Assembly: GCA_025352105.1 (NCBI GenBank)
Contig: JANXUB010000094.1
Location: 1-33,095 of the forward strand
Origin: Burkholderiales bacterium
GTDB taxonomy: Bacteria; Pseudomonadota; Gammaproteobacteria; Burkholderiales; Casimicrobiaceae
Direction of reading: 5' to 3'
DNA length: 33,095 nt
Both the position numbers and the translations under genes were made by a program. Under the pieces are notes generated by a model. That model was given only the letters and a program-made list of their open reading frames with translations, was not told the DNA's origin and did no database searches. Each line of letters begins with the position of its first letter. Positions within the stretch are counted from its first letter, which is position 1. This document shows, in pieces, positions 1 to 6,188 of this stretch.

Positions 1-119
1 TTGGCGCTATTGACTGGGGTTGCGCATCGCTGACCAAAGATACGGCCACCAACCGCGGCCTGACGGGGCTTTCCTCCGGTACGCTGCCAGCCAAGTACGC
101 ACCCGCAGAATGCCGCTGA
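1..119 (+). CDS. type IV pilin, 3' end only (cut by window start)
   Basis: The frame starting at base 3 reads the C-terminal end of a type IVa major pilin and stops with TGA at 117-119. It contains the two cysteines (in DWGCAS and PAECR) that would form the C-terminal disulfide loop of the pilin head, and it ends [10 protein letters not shown] like both complete pilins downstream. All 119 bases are identical to bases 1694-1812, the 3' end of the third pilin gene, and the match ends exactly at the stop codon. The N-terminal half lies outside the window, so it is unknown whether this gene is complete. It is the first member of a tandem pilin array. Confidence 0.85.
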   Translation, partial: GAIDWGCASLTKDTATNRGLTGLSSGTLPAKYAPAECR

Positions 120-550
120 GCCGTTTCGCGCTATCAATGAGACTTCGCGTTGCCCACCACATATTGTTCATATCCAATCGATATCGAACCGAGGGTATTC
201 ACTTGCACGTTGGTACGGTCATGAGCCTCGCGTAAATGCGGCGAGTAAGCTTCCCCGTCGCCCACGCCTAAGCGATCCGTTTCTGCCGCTCGCCGGATGT
301 TTGCTATGTCGAGGTTGCGTACATCTACTGCATCAGCCGCAATTGCCCCTCGCAACACTGCATTGTTCGTTGCAGACGATGATTTCGCCGAAAACCAAGC
401 GCCGAGTGACAAATATTGTCAATCTGACGACACAGAAATGACAGTTGCATATCAGAGTTTTCTTGTTGCTTCCGTTTTAGCGCCGACTCCCCAAAAAAAT
501 GTCATTTGAATCAAAGGTTTAGGTTGAACCTGCGGTTATTTGGTCTAGCT
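120..550. other. pilin intergenic region, no gene recognised
   Basis: This stretch between the partial pilin and the next pilin promoter has short open frames on both strands. None has a good ribosome binding site, a recognisable domain or codon use like its neighbours. The only structure I see is a cluster of TGACA/TGTCA half-sites at 407-443. No clear terminator follows the first pilin stop. Confidence 0.5.
407..443 (+). promoter_or_regulatory. candidate upstream activator (PilR-like) site cluster
   Basis: A perfect inverted repeat TGACAA-ATA-TTGTCA lies at 407-421, followed by GACACAG (429-435) and TGACA (439-443). The cluster sits roughly 110-145 bases upstream of the sigma-54 promoter at 551-566, a suitable distance for a bacterial enhancer-binding protein. 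PilR sites upstream of Pseudomonas pilA are described as repeated TGTC-type motifs. The assignment to PilR is inference; neither pilR nor pilS is in the window. Confidence 0.4.
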
Positions 551-566
551 TGGCACAACCACTGCT
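551..566 (+). promoter_or_regulatory. sigma-54 promoter of the pilin gene at 633
   Basis: TGGCAC-N5-CTGCT matches the RpoN -24/-12 consensus with the required spacing: GG at 552-553 and GC at 564-565. Transcription would start near 577, giving a leader of about 55 bases before the pilin ATG at 633. Sigma-54/PilR control of the major pilin gene is established in Pseudomonas and other proteobacteria, so sequence and context agree. Confidence 0.85.
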
Positions 567-632
567 TTCTTAAATCCATGCAGCGGCATTCGCTGAGTTA
601 CTTAACTCCCAATCCGGGGAAGGAAATTGAAA

Positions 633-1154
633 ATGAAACGTACATTCCAAAAGGGCTTCACCCTGATCGAGTTGATGATCGTTGTAGCGATCATCGGTAT
701 CTTGGCTGCTATCGCACTGCCTGCGTATCAGGACTACACCGTTCGCGCCAAGGTTAGCGAAGCGCTCATTCAAATGTCGTCACCTAAGGGGCTCATCAGC
801 GAGGCCTTCCAGACGGATGGAGCACCCGGTGTCGCAGCGGCCGCAACCACTTATAACAATAAGCCACAACCAGAAAAAGCGACCAAGTACATTCAAGACA
901 TGACTGTTTCCGCAACTGGCGTAATCACAGCCACGATGGTTAGCACCGCTGGCGCAGGTTTCCCGACCGAAGTCCAAGGCACGACCCTGCGTCTGTCACC
1001 CAACGTACAGAACGCTGCAATTGTTGCGGGCGCTGTGGGCGCAATTGATTGGGCTTGCGGCTCGGTTACCGCGACCACGGCACAAAACAAAGGCCTCACT
1101 AATCGCCAGACGGGTAGCCTGCCAGCCAAATACGCTCCAGCAGAATGTCGTTAA
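633..1154 (+). CDS. pilA: type IV major pilin (prepilin)
   Basis: This encodes the 173-residue precursor of a type IVa pilus subunit. A short basic leader MKRTFQKG precedes the PilD cleavage and N-methylation site G^FTLIE, with the conserved Glu at mature position 5. The long hydrophobic helix that forms the fibre core and membrane anchor follows, then a globular head ending with a cysteine pair (WACGS and AECR). I chose ATG 633 because AAGGA lies 8 bases upstream; an in-frame TTG at 627 would add two residues and is less likely. The gene has its own sigma-54 promoter at 551-566 and a terminator at 1180-1206, so it is probably the main expressed pilin of the array. The head differs in sequence from the next pilin, while helix and tail are nearly the same. 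Confidence 0.95.
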   Translation: MKRTFQKGFTLIELMIVVAIIGILAAIALPAYQDYTVRAKVSEALIQMSSPKGLISEAFQTDGAPGVAAAATTYNNKPQPEKATKYIQDMTVSATGVITATMVSTAGAGFPTEVQGTTLRLSPNVQNAAIVAGAVGAIDWACGSVTATTAQNKGLTNRQTGSLPAKYAPAECR

Positions 1155-1179
1155 TCCGCGAAATGGCGCGGTAACGTAG

Positions 1180-1206
1180 AAAAGGCGTGCGTAAGTGCGC
1201 CTTTTT
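1180..1206 (+). terminator. intrinsic terminator after pilin gene
   Basis: AAAAGGCG (1180-1187) pairs with CGCCTTTT (1198-1205) around a 10-base loop and is followed by a further T. It lies 25 bases after the pilin stop codon. It should separate transcription of this pilin from the next one, although read-through cannot be excluded. Confidence 0.75.
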
Positions 1207-1293
1207 CATTTCTGGTGCCGATCCGTGCGTGTGTCACCCACTTACCCAGGTACCAATCTCTTTTTTCTAGCATCCCGTTGTCTGGCAACTCCC

Positions 1294-1812
1294 ATGAAAC
1301 GCTTTAAATCAGCCGGATTCACATTAATCGAGTTGATGATTGTCGTTGCCATCATTGGCATTCTGGCGGCCATCGCGCTTCCGGCGTATCAGGACTTTAC
1401 CGTACGCGCGAAGGTGAGCGAAGCGCTGGTGCAGGTCGGGCCCGTAAAGCTTTTAATCAGCGAAGCGTTTCAAGGCGGTGGGGCCAACGCCGTGAGCGAT
1501 GCGGCCACTGTCTTTGCTGGAATTCCGCCCGCCCAGTTCCGCACAAAATACGTGGCTGGGCTGACCGTTACCAATGTGGGAGTGATCACCGCGACGTTGG
1601 GTGGCGCATCCACTGGAATGCCGACCGATGCTCATGGCAAGACGCTCGTCATGTCCCCAAACGTCCAGAATGCGCCCATCACTCCAACTGCCCTTGGCGC
1701 TATTGACTGGGGTTGCGCATCGCTGACCAAAGATACGGCCACCAACCGCGGCCTGACGGGGCTTTCCTCCGGTACGCTGCCAGCCAAGTACGCACCCGCA
1801 GAATGCCGCTGA
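1294..1812 (+). CDS. second complete type IV pilin (prepilin)
   Basis: This 172-residue prepilin has leader MKRFKSAG, cleavage motif G^FTLIELM and mature Glu5. Its N-terminal helix is almost identical to that of the upstream pilin, its head region is divergent, and it has a cysteine pair (WGCAS and AECR). ATG 1294 is chosen because it gives a normal short prepilin leader; longer frames from 1195 would add a non-pilin N-terminus. No convincing Shine-Dalgarno sequence and no good sigma-54 promoter were seen in front of it, unlike the pilin at 633. It may therefore depend on read-through or be weakly expressed. Its last 119 bases are identical to the pilin end at 1-119. The tfpZ gene follows after 56 bases in the same direction. 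Confidence 0.9.
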   Translation: MKRFKSAGFTLIELMIVVAIIGILAAIALPAYQDFTVRAKVSEALVQVGPVKLLISEAFQGGGANAVSDAATVFAGIPPAQFRTKYVAGLTVTNVGVITATLGGASTGMPTDAHGKTLVMSPNVQNAPITPTALGAIDWGCASLTKDTATNRGLTGLSSGTLPAKYAPAECR

Positions 1813-1868
1813 CTTAGACTCGTCCCAATCGTTGCGCCTCACGAATCTGTCGTGCAGAATTGTGCCCC

Positions 1869-2615
1869 ATGCCTTTGATAACCAACAGATTTCTTGCCGC
1901 TGGCGTTCATTTGTTAATCAGCGTGATCGTGGCGCTTTGTGTTTTCCTGCTGTTGCGATTACTCTGGTACCCAGGCGAATTGTTTCGCGCGATTGGCGGC
2001 GGCGAACTATTTGCTGTTGTCGTTGCCATTGACGTTGCGCTTGGCCCATTGCTCACGCTGATTGTGTACAAGCGGAACAAGCCGTCGCTTCGCTTTGATT
2101 TGACCGTCATCGGTGTGCTCCAGGCGCTCGCGATGGCATATGGGGTACACACGCTTTTTATTGGTCGACCGGTTTACCTTGCCGTGCTTGGGCACCGGGT
2201 TGATGTGGTGCAGGCGTCAGAAATCGACCCAGAAGATTTGCTCAAGGCGAACCAGACACTGCCATTGACCGGGCCGCGCTGGGTGGGTTATCAGCCGCCG
2301 AAAGATCGCAAGGAGCGCGAGGATGTGCTTTTTGGCTCGCTCGGCGGAAAGGATTACGGGCAGTTGCCGCAATACCATGCGCCGGTAGAAGTGATGCAGG
2401 CTGACGTCCTCAACTTGGCAAAGCCTCTCGCGAAGCTTAAGGACTTCAACCGCGGCAAGGAGTCCGAAATTTCGGACTGGCTGACGAAGCGCGGCTACAG
2501 TGATCAGGGCGCGGTATTTCTTGGGCTGCGGGCTCGCGCGGAAGATCTGACCGTCGTCTTCGACGCGAAAACGGCAAAGGTAATCGGTATCGCGCCGTTC
2601 AAGCCGTGGGACTAG
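1869..2615 (+). CDS. tfpZ: TfpX/TfpZ family type IV pilin accessory protein
   Basis: This is a 248-residue inner-membrane protein. The N-terminal part (about residues 1-105) carries several hydrophobic segments, including a strongly hydrophobic stretch around residues 10-30. The C-terminal half is a soluble domain with GPRWVGYQPP, KEREDVLF, LPQYHAP and a terminal IGIAPFKPWD. This layout and its position right behind pilin genes match the TfpX/TfpZ accessory proteins linked to group-specific pilins in Pseudomonas aeruginosa, where they help assemble or process their cognate pilin. The exact biochemical role is not settled. ATG 1869 is preferred over an in-frame TTG at 1860; the ribosome site is weak. 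Its 3' half (from about 2230) is homologous to the fragment at 4000-4388. Confidence 0.82.
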   Translation: MPLITNRFLAAGVHLLISVIVALCVFLLLRLLWYPGELFRAIGGGELFAVVVAIDVALGPLLTLIVYKRNKPSLRFDLTVIGVLQALAMAYGVHTLFIGRPVYLAVLGHRVDVVQASEIDPEDLLKANQTLPLTGPRWVGYQPPKDRKEREDVLFGSLGGKDYGQLPQYHAPVEVMQADVLNLAKPLAKLKDFNRGKESEISDWLTKRGYSDQGAVFLGLRARAEDLTVVFDAKTAKVIGIAPFKPWD

Positions 2616-2675
2616 TCGGATTGTTTACGACGCGGCGCCAGAAAAGACGACCGGTTTCGTGTCGGCGTCTGGCCC

Positions 2676-3112
2676 TCAAAGAAACACCAAATGTTCAGTG
2701 CCAGCATTGACAATAGCCTTCCGCGCAATGCGAGTGTCCAGCGTGACCAGACGGCCAGCGTGTTTGACCGCAAGAACGAGCAAATTGACATCGGTTAACG
2801 GACCGGAAGTCAACACGATGCGCGGGTTGAGCATTCCGTTGTCGGCAAGAGAGATGTCATCTAGCCAGAATTGGTGCGAATCGTCCGCCCGAGCTTGGTG
2901 AAGTAACGCGAGCAGTTCAGCTGCGGTTGCCGCATTGGTGTAGCGCGGCTGCGACGCGATGCGAAGTAGACGGTTTTGCGTGATTGGGCACTTTTTCGTC
3001 TACCCGGTTTGTCCAACGCGCTCGTTCCACGCTTTTTGCCTTGTTGTGTTGTGTGTTGCGGATCGAACAGCGCGATGAGCACATTGAGGTCGTAGAGCGA
3101 GTGCACGCTCAA
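2676..3112 (-). pseudogene. broken VapC-family PIN toxin gene (copy A)
   Basis: Read on the minus strand, the 5' part gives SLYDLNVLIALFDPQH, the PIN-domain start with its first catalytic Asp. The 3' part, in another frame, gives KCPITQNRLLRIASQPRYT, then DDISLAD, LTDVNLLVLAVKHAGRLVTLD and a TGA stop at 2676-2678. The parts align end to end with the intact toxin at 4563-4991. Between them lie a frame change (near 3030-3060) and, in the best-matching frame, an in-frame TAG at 3000-3002. The likely start is TTG 3112, overlapping the antitoxin stop as TTGA, or GTG 3106. A full-length toxin cannot be made without two repairs. This is expected decay for a toxin with a paralogous module next door. 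Confidence 0.82.
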
Positions 3113-3348
3113 GCTCCTTCGTCGTCCATCAATTGACGCACCAACTCAGGCGTGACAATGCCGCCACGGTGTGGCAGCGGTCGTATTCCGTAAATTGCTT
3201 TCGGCTCCTTGAGGGCGTGTTGGCTTGGCTGCGTGAGCGCTTCCCGCGCCAATTCGGAAATCACTTGTCCAGCAGTTTTGCCAGCGGCCTTTGCCAGCTC
3301 GTTACTCGCGCTCAAGATGTCGTCGTCGATATCCAAGATTGTGCGCAT
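3109..3348 (-). CDS. VapB-family antitoxin (copy A)
   Basis: This encodes a 79-residue antitoxin beginning MRTILDIDDDILSASNELAK. The N-terminal ribbon-helix-helix-like region should bind operator DNA. The tail, which includes KAIYGIRPLP, should bind and block the PIN toxin. ATG 3348 is chosen because GGAGG lies 6 bases upstream; the frame could extend to 3372 but without support. It closely resembles the antitoxin at 4991-5245. Its stop overlaps the start of the broken toxin gene, the normal coupled arrangement. The reading frame is intact although its own toxin is not, so it may persist as an orphan antitoxin or as a repressor of both operators. Confidence 0.82.
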   Translation of the reverse strand: MRTILDIDDDILSASNELAKAAGKTAGQVISELAREALTQPSQHALKEPKAIYGIRPLPHRGGIVTPELVRQLMDDEGA

Positions 3349-3374
3349 TTTGATCCTCCCAAAGGACTCCAATC

Positions 3375-3402
3375 TACATCTGATGCCCGTGCATCCGATG
3401 TA
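3375..3402 (-). promoter_or_regulatory. VapB operator palindrome (copy A)
   Basis: TACATCTGATGC-N4-GCATCCGATGTA forms a 28-base inverted repeat with one mismatch, 26 bases upstream of the antitoxin start. The same 12-base arm occurs in front of the second module at 5271-5298. Type II antitoxins usually repress their own promoter through such palindromes, so this is very likely the autoregulatory operator. Confidence 0.75.
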
Positions 3403-3565
3403 CAGTCGCGTGTTGCTGGCGTGTTAAACGGAGCAAATGTCGAGGCTGCGATAGCCACGAGTCCAAACGTCACGCCTAAGCCCGATGCGAGTGCTCGATT
3501 TTGTCGGTGCTGCAGATATTGACCGCTGCCGGTAAGCCGGGATAGTACGCAAACTAAGCGCTTCT

Positions 3566-3999
3566 CTAATGCCCCAAAATCTTCGACAAGAAGTCCTTAG
3601 ACCGATCCGTCTGCGGGTTGTTGAAGAAGTCGTGCGGTTTTTTTTGTTCGACGATCTGGCCTTGATCCATGAGGATCACGCGGTCGGCGACTGCCTTCGC
3701 GAAACCCATTTCGTGGGTGACGCAGATCATGGTGATGCCTAGATCGGCCATGGCGACCATCACGTCCAGCACCTCTTTGATCATCTCTGGATCAAGGGCT
3801 GAGGTCGGCTCGTCGAACAGCATGATTTTTGGCGTCAGGCACAGGGCGCGGGCGATGGCGACGCGTTGTTGCTGACCGCCAGAGAGTTGCAGTGGGTATT
3901 TGCCGGCTTGCTCTGCAATGCGCACACGTTTCAACTGCATCATCGCTTTTTCTTCGGCTTCGTTCTTGGGCGCTTTGCCGACATACATCGGTGCCAGCG
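3566..3999 (-). pseudogene. truncated amino-acid ABC transporter ATPase (aapP fragment)
   Basis: The minus strand encodes the last 143 residues of an AapP/GlnQ-type ATPase, from APMYVGK to SKILGH and a TAG stop. It includes the signature [15 protein letters not shown], Walker B ([14 protein letters not shown]) and the H-loop VTHEMG. It lacks the first ~114 residues with Walker A and the Q-loop, so it cannot act as an ATPase. By eye it differs from the intact AapP at 5400-6173 at only 7 of these 143 residues, and the DNA is similarly close. Homology stops abruptly at 3999, where tfpZ-like sequence on the other strand begins. A long frame continuing upstream into that sequence is accidental. 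Confidence 0.88.
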
Positions 4000-4388
4000 A
4001 CGAATCCCTCGTGATCGCAAAAAAGTCACTTCCATGGTTCGGCCCGAAATGGACGGGCATCAACCCGCCCGCTGGCCCCAAGGAGCGAGAAAAGGTGCTC
4101 TTTAGCGCGGTTGCTGGGGGCGGCGACTATGGAAGTCTCCCGCAATATCATGCGCCGTTGAGCACAATGCGCGAAGAACTCTTGCAGCGCGCAAACCCCA
4201 TTAGCGATCTCAAAAAGCTCAACCCGACGAAGGCCGAGGCGATCAACGTGTGGCTATTGTCGCGCGGATACAACGCGGAGAATGCTGTGTTTCAGGGACT
4301 CTCAGCGCGGCGTCAGGATATGGCCGTGATGCTCGACGCCAAAACGGCAACAGTCATCGGTATCGCGCCGTTCAAGCCGTGGGACTAG
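4000..4388 (+). pseudogene. 3' fragment of a second TfpX/TfpZ accessory gene
   Basis: About 129 codons match the soluble C-terminal half of the tfpZ product at 1869-2615. Shared blocks are [51 protein letters not shown] and the TAG stop. Overall identity is roughly half by eye. The last ~30 bases before the stop are almost identical between the two copies, while the rest has drifted. All membrane segments are missing, and the frame runs upstream only into antisense of the ATPase fragment. No start or ribosome site of its own is visible. It is best read as a pseudogene made by the duplication junction. Confidence 0.82.
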
Positions 4389-4490
4389 TGGGTTGATTCC
4401 ACAAGGTTGTGCGCCGATTCGCTTTTCAGCCTAGAAAAGTCCGCGAGTGAGATGCTGGTTGCATCAGTGCCTGCTATCGTCCTAAGTCGG

Positions 4491-4517
4491 GCAAGGATGC
4501 TGCGCTCACATCCTTGC
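4491..4517. terminator. hairpin between convergent tfpZ fragment and vapC
   Basis: GCAAGGATG (4491-4499) and CATCCTTGC (4509-4517) form a perfect 9-bp stem with a 9-base loop. It lies between two converging reading frames. No T-run follows on either strand, so it may be a factor-dependent or weak terminator. Confidence 0.35.
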
Positions 4518-4562
4518 GGGGAAGGTCAGTCTGTCGGGGAGCAGCGGAACGTTTGGTTGCAG

Positions 4563-4991
4563 CTACAGCTTGACGAGGTGGGCGTCCTTCGCGCCGACGA
4601 CGGCGCGTAGCGACACACCGTGATCGAATGTGACGAACCGTGCGTTGTGAGCAACAGCCAGCGCGAGCAGATAGATGTCGGTGGTCGTTTTATGGCTGAG
4701 TAGCCCGTCAAGCTCCACCACACCGGGGTCGGCGAGTGAAATATCGTCTGGTACGAATACGTGTTTATCGTCGCGCGTCGCCTCGCGCAGCCGCTCCGCT
4801 ACTTGGCGTGTCGTGAGAGGCCGTGTGTACGCAGGTTGCGACATGATGCGGACCAAGCCGTTTTGCGTTATCGGACAGGTCGCCCATCCACCGGCGGCAT
4901 GTTCCGTGTGCCATCGGACCATCGCGTCATGTTGTGCGTGTTCATCGTCGAACATCGCAATCAAAACATTGACGTCGTATAGTGGGAGCAC
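4563..4991 (-). CDS. VapC-family PIN-domain ribonuclease toxin (copy B)
   Basis: This 142-residue single-domain PIN protein is predicted to be an RNA-cleaving toxin. Visible motifs are the N-terminal LYDVNVLIAMFD with the first catalytic Asp, the central ATCPITQNGLVRI typical of this VapC subgroup, and DDISLAD. TTTDIYLLALAVAH then leads to VTFDHG, which carries the later acidic residues of the metal site. The start is GTG 4991, which overlaps the antitoxin TAG by one base, indicating translational coupling. The gene is intact, unlike its paralogue at 2676-3112. RNA target is unknown. Confidence 0.87.
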   Translation of the reverse strand: MLPLYDVNVLIAMFDDEHAQHDAMVRWHTEHAAGGWATCPITQNGLVRIMSQPAYTRPLTTRQVAERLREATRDDKHVFVPDDISLADPGVVELDGLLSHKTTTDIYLLALAVAHNARFVTFDHGVSLRAVVGAKDAHLVKL

Positions 4992-5245
4992 TAAATGCCT
5001 TCCTCGTCGCGAATTCGATTGATCATCTCGTTGGTGATGATTACGCCGCCGGGACGTTTTGGAAATGGCCGGATACCGTAAAACGATTTTGGCTCTTCAA
5101 CTGCGTATTGCGTTGATTGCAGCGGTTGGGTAAGCGCTTTGCGCGCCAGTTCGGAAATGATTTGACCGGCTGTTTTGCCAGCGGCTTTTGCCAGCTCCTT
5201 GCTGGCGCTCAAGATGTCGTCGTCGATGTCTAGTGTTGTGCGCAT
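4991..5245 (-). CDS. VapB-family antitoxin (copy B)
   Basis: This 84-residue antitoxin starts MRTTLDIDDDILSASKELAK, a ribbon-helix-helix-like DNA-binding region. A tail with KSFYGIRPFPKR should wrap the toxin. ATG 5245 is chosen to match the paralogue at 3109-3348; an in-frame GTG at 5254 adds three residues. The pair is an operon with antitoxin first. Its promoter region contains a near-perfect palindrome at 5271-5298 that should serve as the autoregulatory operator. The strong similarity to copy A suggests cross-recognition of operators. Confidence 0.85.
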   Translation of the reverse strand: MRTTLDIDDDILSASKELAKAAGKTAGQIISELARKALTQPLQSTQYAVEEPKSFYGIRPFPKRPGGVIITNEMINRIRDEEGI

Positions 5246-5270
5246 AGGAACCACCGCAAAAGTTTTATTC

Positions 5271-5298
5271 TACATCTGATGCAGCTGCATCAGATGTG
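5271..5298 (-). promoter_or_regulatory. VapB operator palindrome (copy B)
   Basis: Bases 5272-5297 are a perfect 26-base palindrome: the half ACATCTGATGCAG is followed by its exact reverse complement. It lies 26 bases upstream of the antitoxin ATG, the same placement as the copy A palindrome. This is a strong candidate for the VapBC-bound operator. Confidence 0.8.
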
Positions 5299-5352
5299 AT
5301 GTTTGAGGCGCGGGTCGGCGATATTCTCAGCTTTGAAATGAACACGCTCAAA

Positions 5353-5378
5353 AAAAGAGCCGCAAAAGCGGCTCTTTT
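5353..5378 (-). terminator. intrinsic terminator of the aap operon
   Basis: An 11-bp perfect stem (AAAAGAGCCGC and its complement) closes a 4-base loop. On the minus strand it is followed by a run of T, 22 bases beyond the aapP stop. It ends the aapJQMP transcript. On the plus strand a shorter T-run also follows, so it could work both ways. No such hairpin follows the truncated aapP copy at 3566. Confidence 0.88.
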
Positions 5379-5399
5379 ACATTTCGCATTGAGCTTTAC

Positions 5400-6173
5400 T
5401 CAATGCCCCAAAATCTTCGACAAGAAATCCTTAGACCGGTCCGTCTGCGGGTTGTTGAAGAAGTCGTGCGGGTTGTTTTGTTCGACGATCTGGCCTTGAT
5501 CCATAAAGATCACGCGGTCGGCGACAGCCTTGGCAAATCCCATTTCGTGGGTGACGCAGATCATGGTGATGCCTTGATCGGCCATTGCTACCATTACGTC
5601 TAGTACTTCCTTGATCATCTCCGGATCGAGCGCTGAGGTGGGCTCGTCGAACAGCATGATTTTTGGCGTCAGGCACAGGGCGCGGGCGATGGCGACGCGT
5701 TGTTGCTGACCGCCAGAGAGTTGCAGTGGGTATTTGCCAGCTTGCTCTGCAATGCGCACACGTTTCAACTGCATCATCGCTTTTTCTTCAGCTTCCTTCT
5801 TGGGCACTTTCCCGACGTACATCGGTGACAGCGTCAAATTTTCGAGCACGGTCAGGTGCGGGAAGAGGTTGAACTGCTGGAACACCATGCCGACTTCCTT
5901 GCGGATTTTGTCGATGGCTTTGACGTCATCCGTCAGCTCGGTGCCGTCAACCCAGAGGTGACCTTCCTGATGCTCTTCAAGGCGATTGATGCAGCGGATC
6001 AGCGTGGATTTTCCGGAGCCGGAAGGGCCGCAGACGACGATGCGTTCGCCTTGTTTGACATTCAGATTGATGTCGCGCAGGACGTGGAAGCTGTTGCCGT
6101 ACCACTTGTTGACTTTATCGAAGACGATGATGTCTTTGGTGGAAGCAGTTGCACGGGCTGGAGTGGTGCTCAT
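5400..6173 (-). CDS. aapP: general L-amino-acid ABC transporter, ATP-binding subunit
   Basis: This 257-residue ATPase powers amino-acid uptake through the AapQM permease. It has the complete set of ABC motifs: Walker [10 protein letters not shown] near residue 50, the Q-loop ([12 protein letters not shown]), signature [15 protein letters not shown], Walker [15 protein letters not shown] and the H-loop VTHEMG. It is the last gene of the minus-strand operon, 15 bases after aapM, and is followed by a strong terminator. Its last 143 codons are duplicated at 3566-3999. Polar-amino-acid ATPases (GlnQ, GltL, AapP) are alike; the name rests on the neighbouring aapJ, aapQ and aapM. Confidence 0.93.
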   Translation of the reverse strand: MSTTPARATASTKDIIVFDKVNKWYGNSFHVLRDINLNVKQGERIVVCGPSGSGKSTLIRCINRLEEHQEGHLWVDGTELTDDVKAIDKIRKEVGMVFQQFNLFPHLTVLENLTLSPMYVGKVPKKEAEEKAMMQLKRVRIAEQAGKYPLQLSGGQQQRVAIARALCLTPKIMLFDEPTSALDPEMIKEVLDVMVAMADQGITMICVTHEMGFAKAVADRVIFMDQGQIVEQNNPHDFFNNPQTDRSKDFLSKILGH

Positions 6174-6188
6174 GATTGTTGTCCCCGA

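Larger units (their letters stand above)
2230..3999. repeat. segmental tandem duplication, copy A
   Basis: This unit runs from mid-tfpZ through a vapC/vapB pair to an ATPase fragment. The same order and orientations recur in 4000-5833. Equivalent landmarks are shifted by 1773 (tfpZ stop), 1896-1897 (operator and vapB start) and 1834 (ATPase stop). The left edge is approximate because tfpZ copies have diverged; the right edge is where ATPase homology stops, just after the bases CAGCG at 3995-3999. Confidence 0.8.
4000..5833. repeat. segmental tandem duplication, copy B
   Basis: This is the second unit of the tandem duplication: tfpZ 3' fragment, intact vapC/vapB, and the 3' part of the complete aapP. 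ATPase sequence at 5400-5833 is nearly identical to 3566-3999, whereas tfpZ and vap sequences are considerably more diverged. The right edge at 5833 corresponds to base 3999 of copy A. Confidence 0.8.

Noticed and set aside
134..412. 92-residue minus-strand frame between pilin genes
   Set aside because: TTG start without a ribosome site, no recognisable motif, and composition unlike the neighbouring genes.
1213..1228. Possible sigma-54 promoter before the second complete pilin
   Set aside because: TGGTGC is followed by GC one base too far, and spacing is strict for RpoN promoters.
3900..4388. Apparent 162-residue protein spanning the duplication joint
   Set aside because: The first ~33 codons are antisense of the aapP fragment; only the part from about 4000 is tfpZ-like and there is no start signal.
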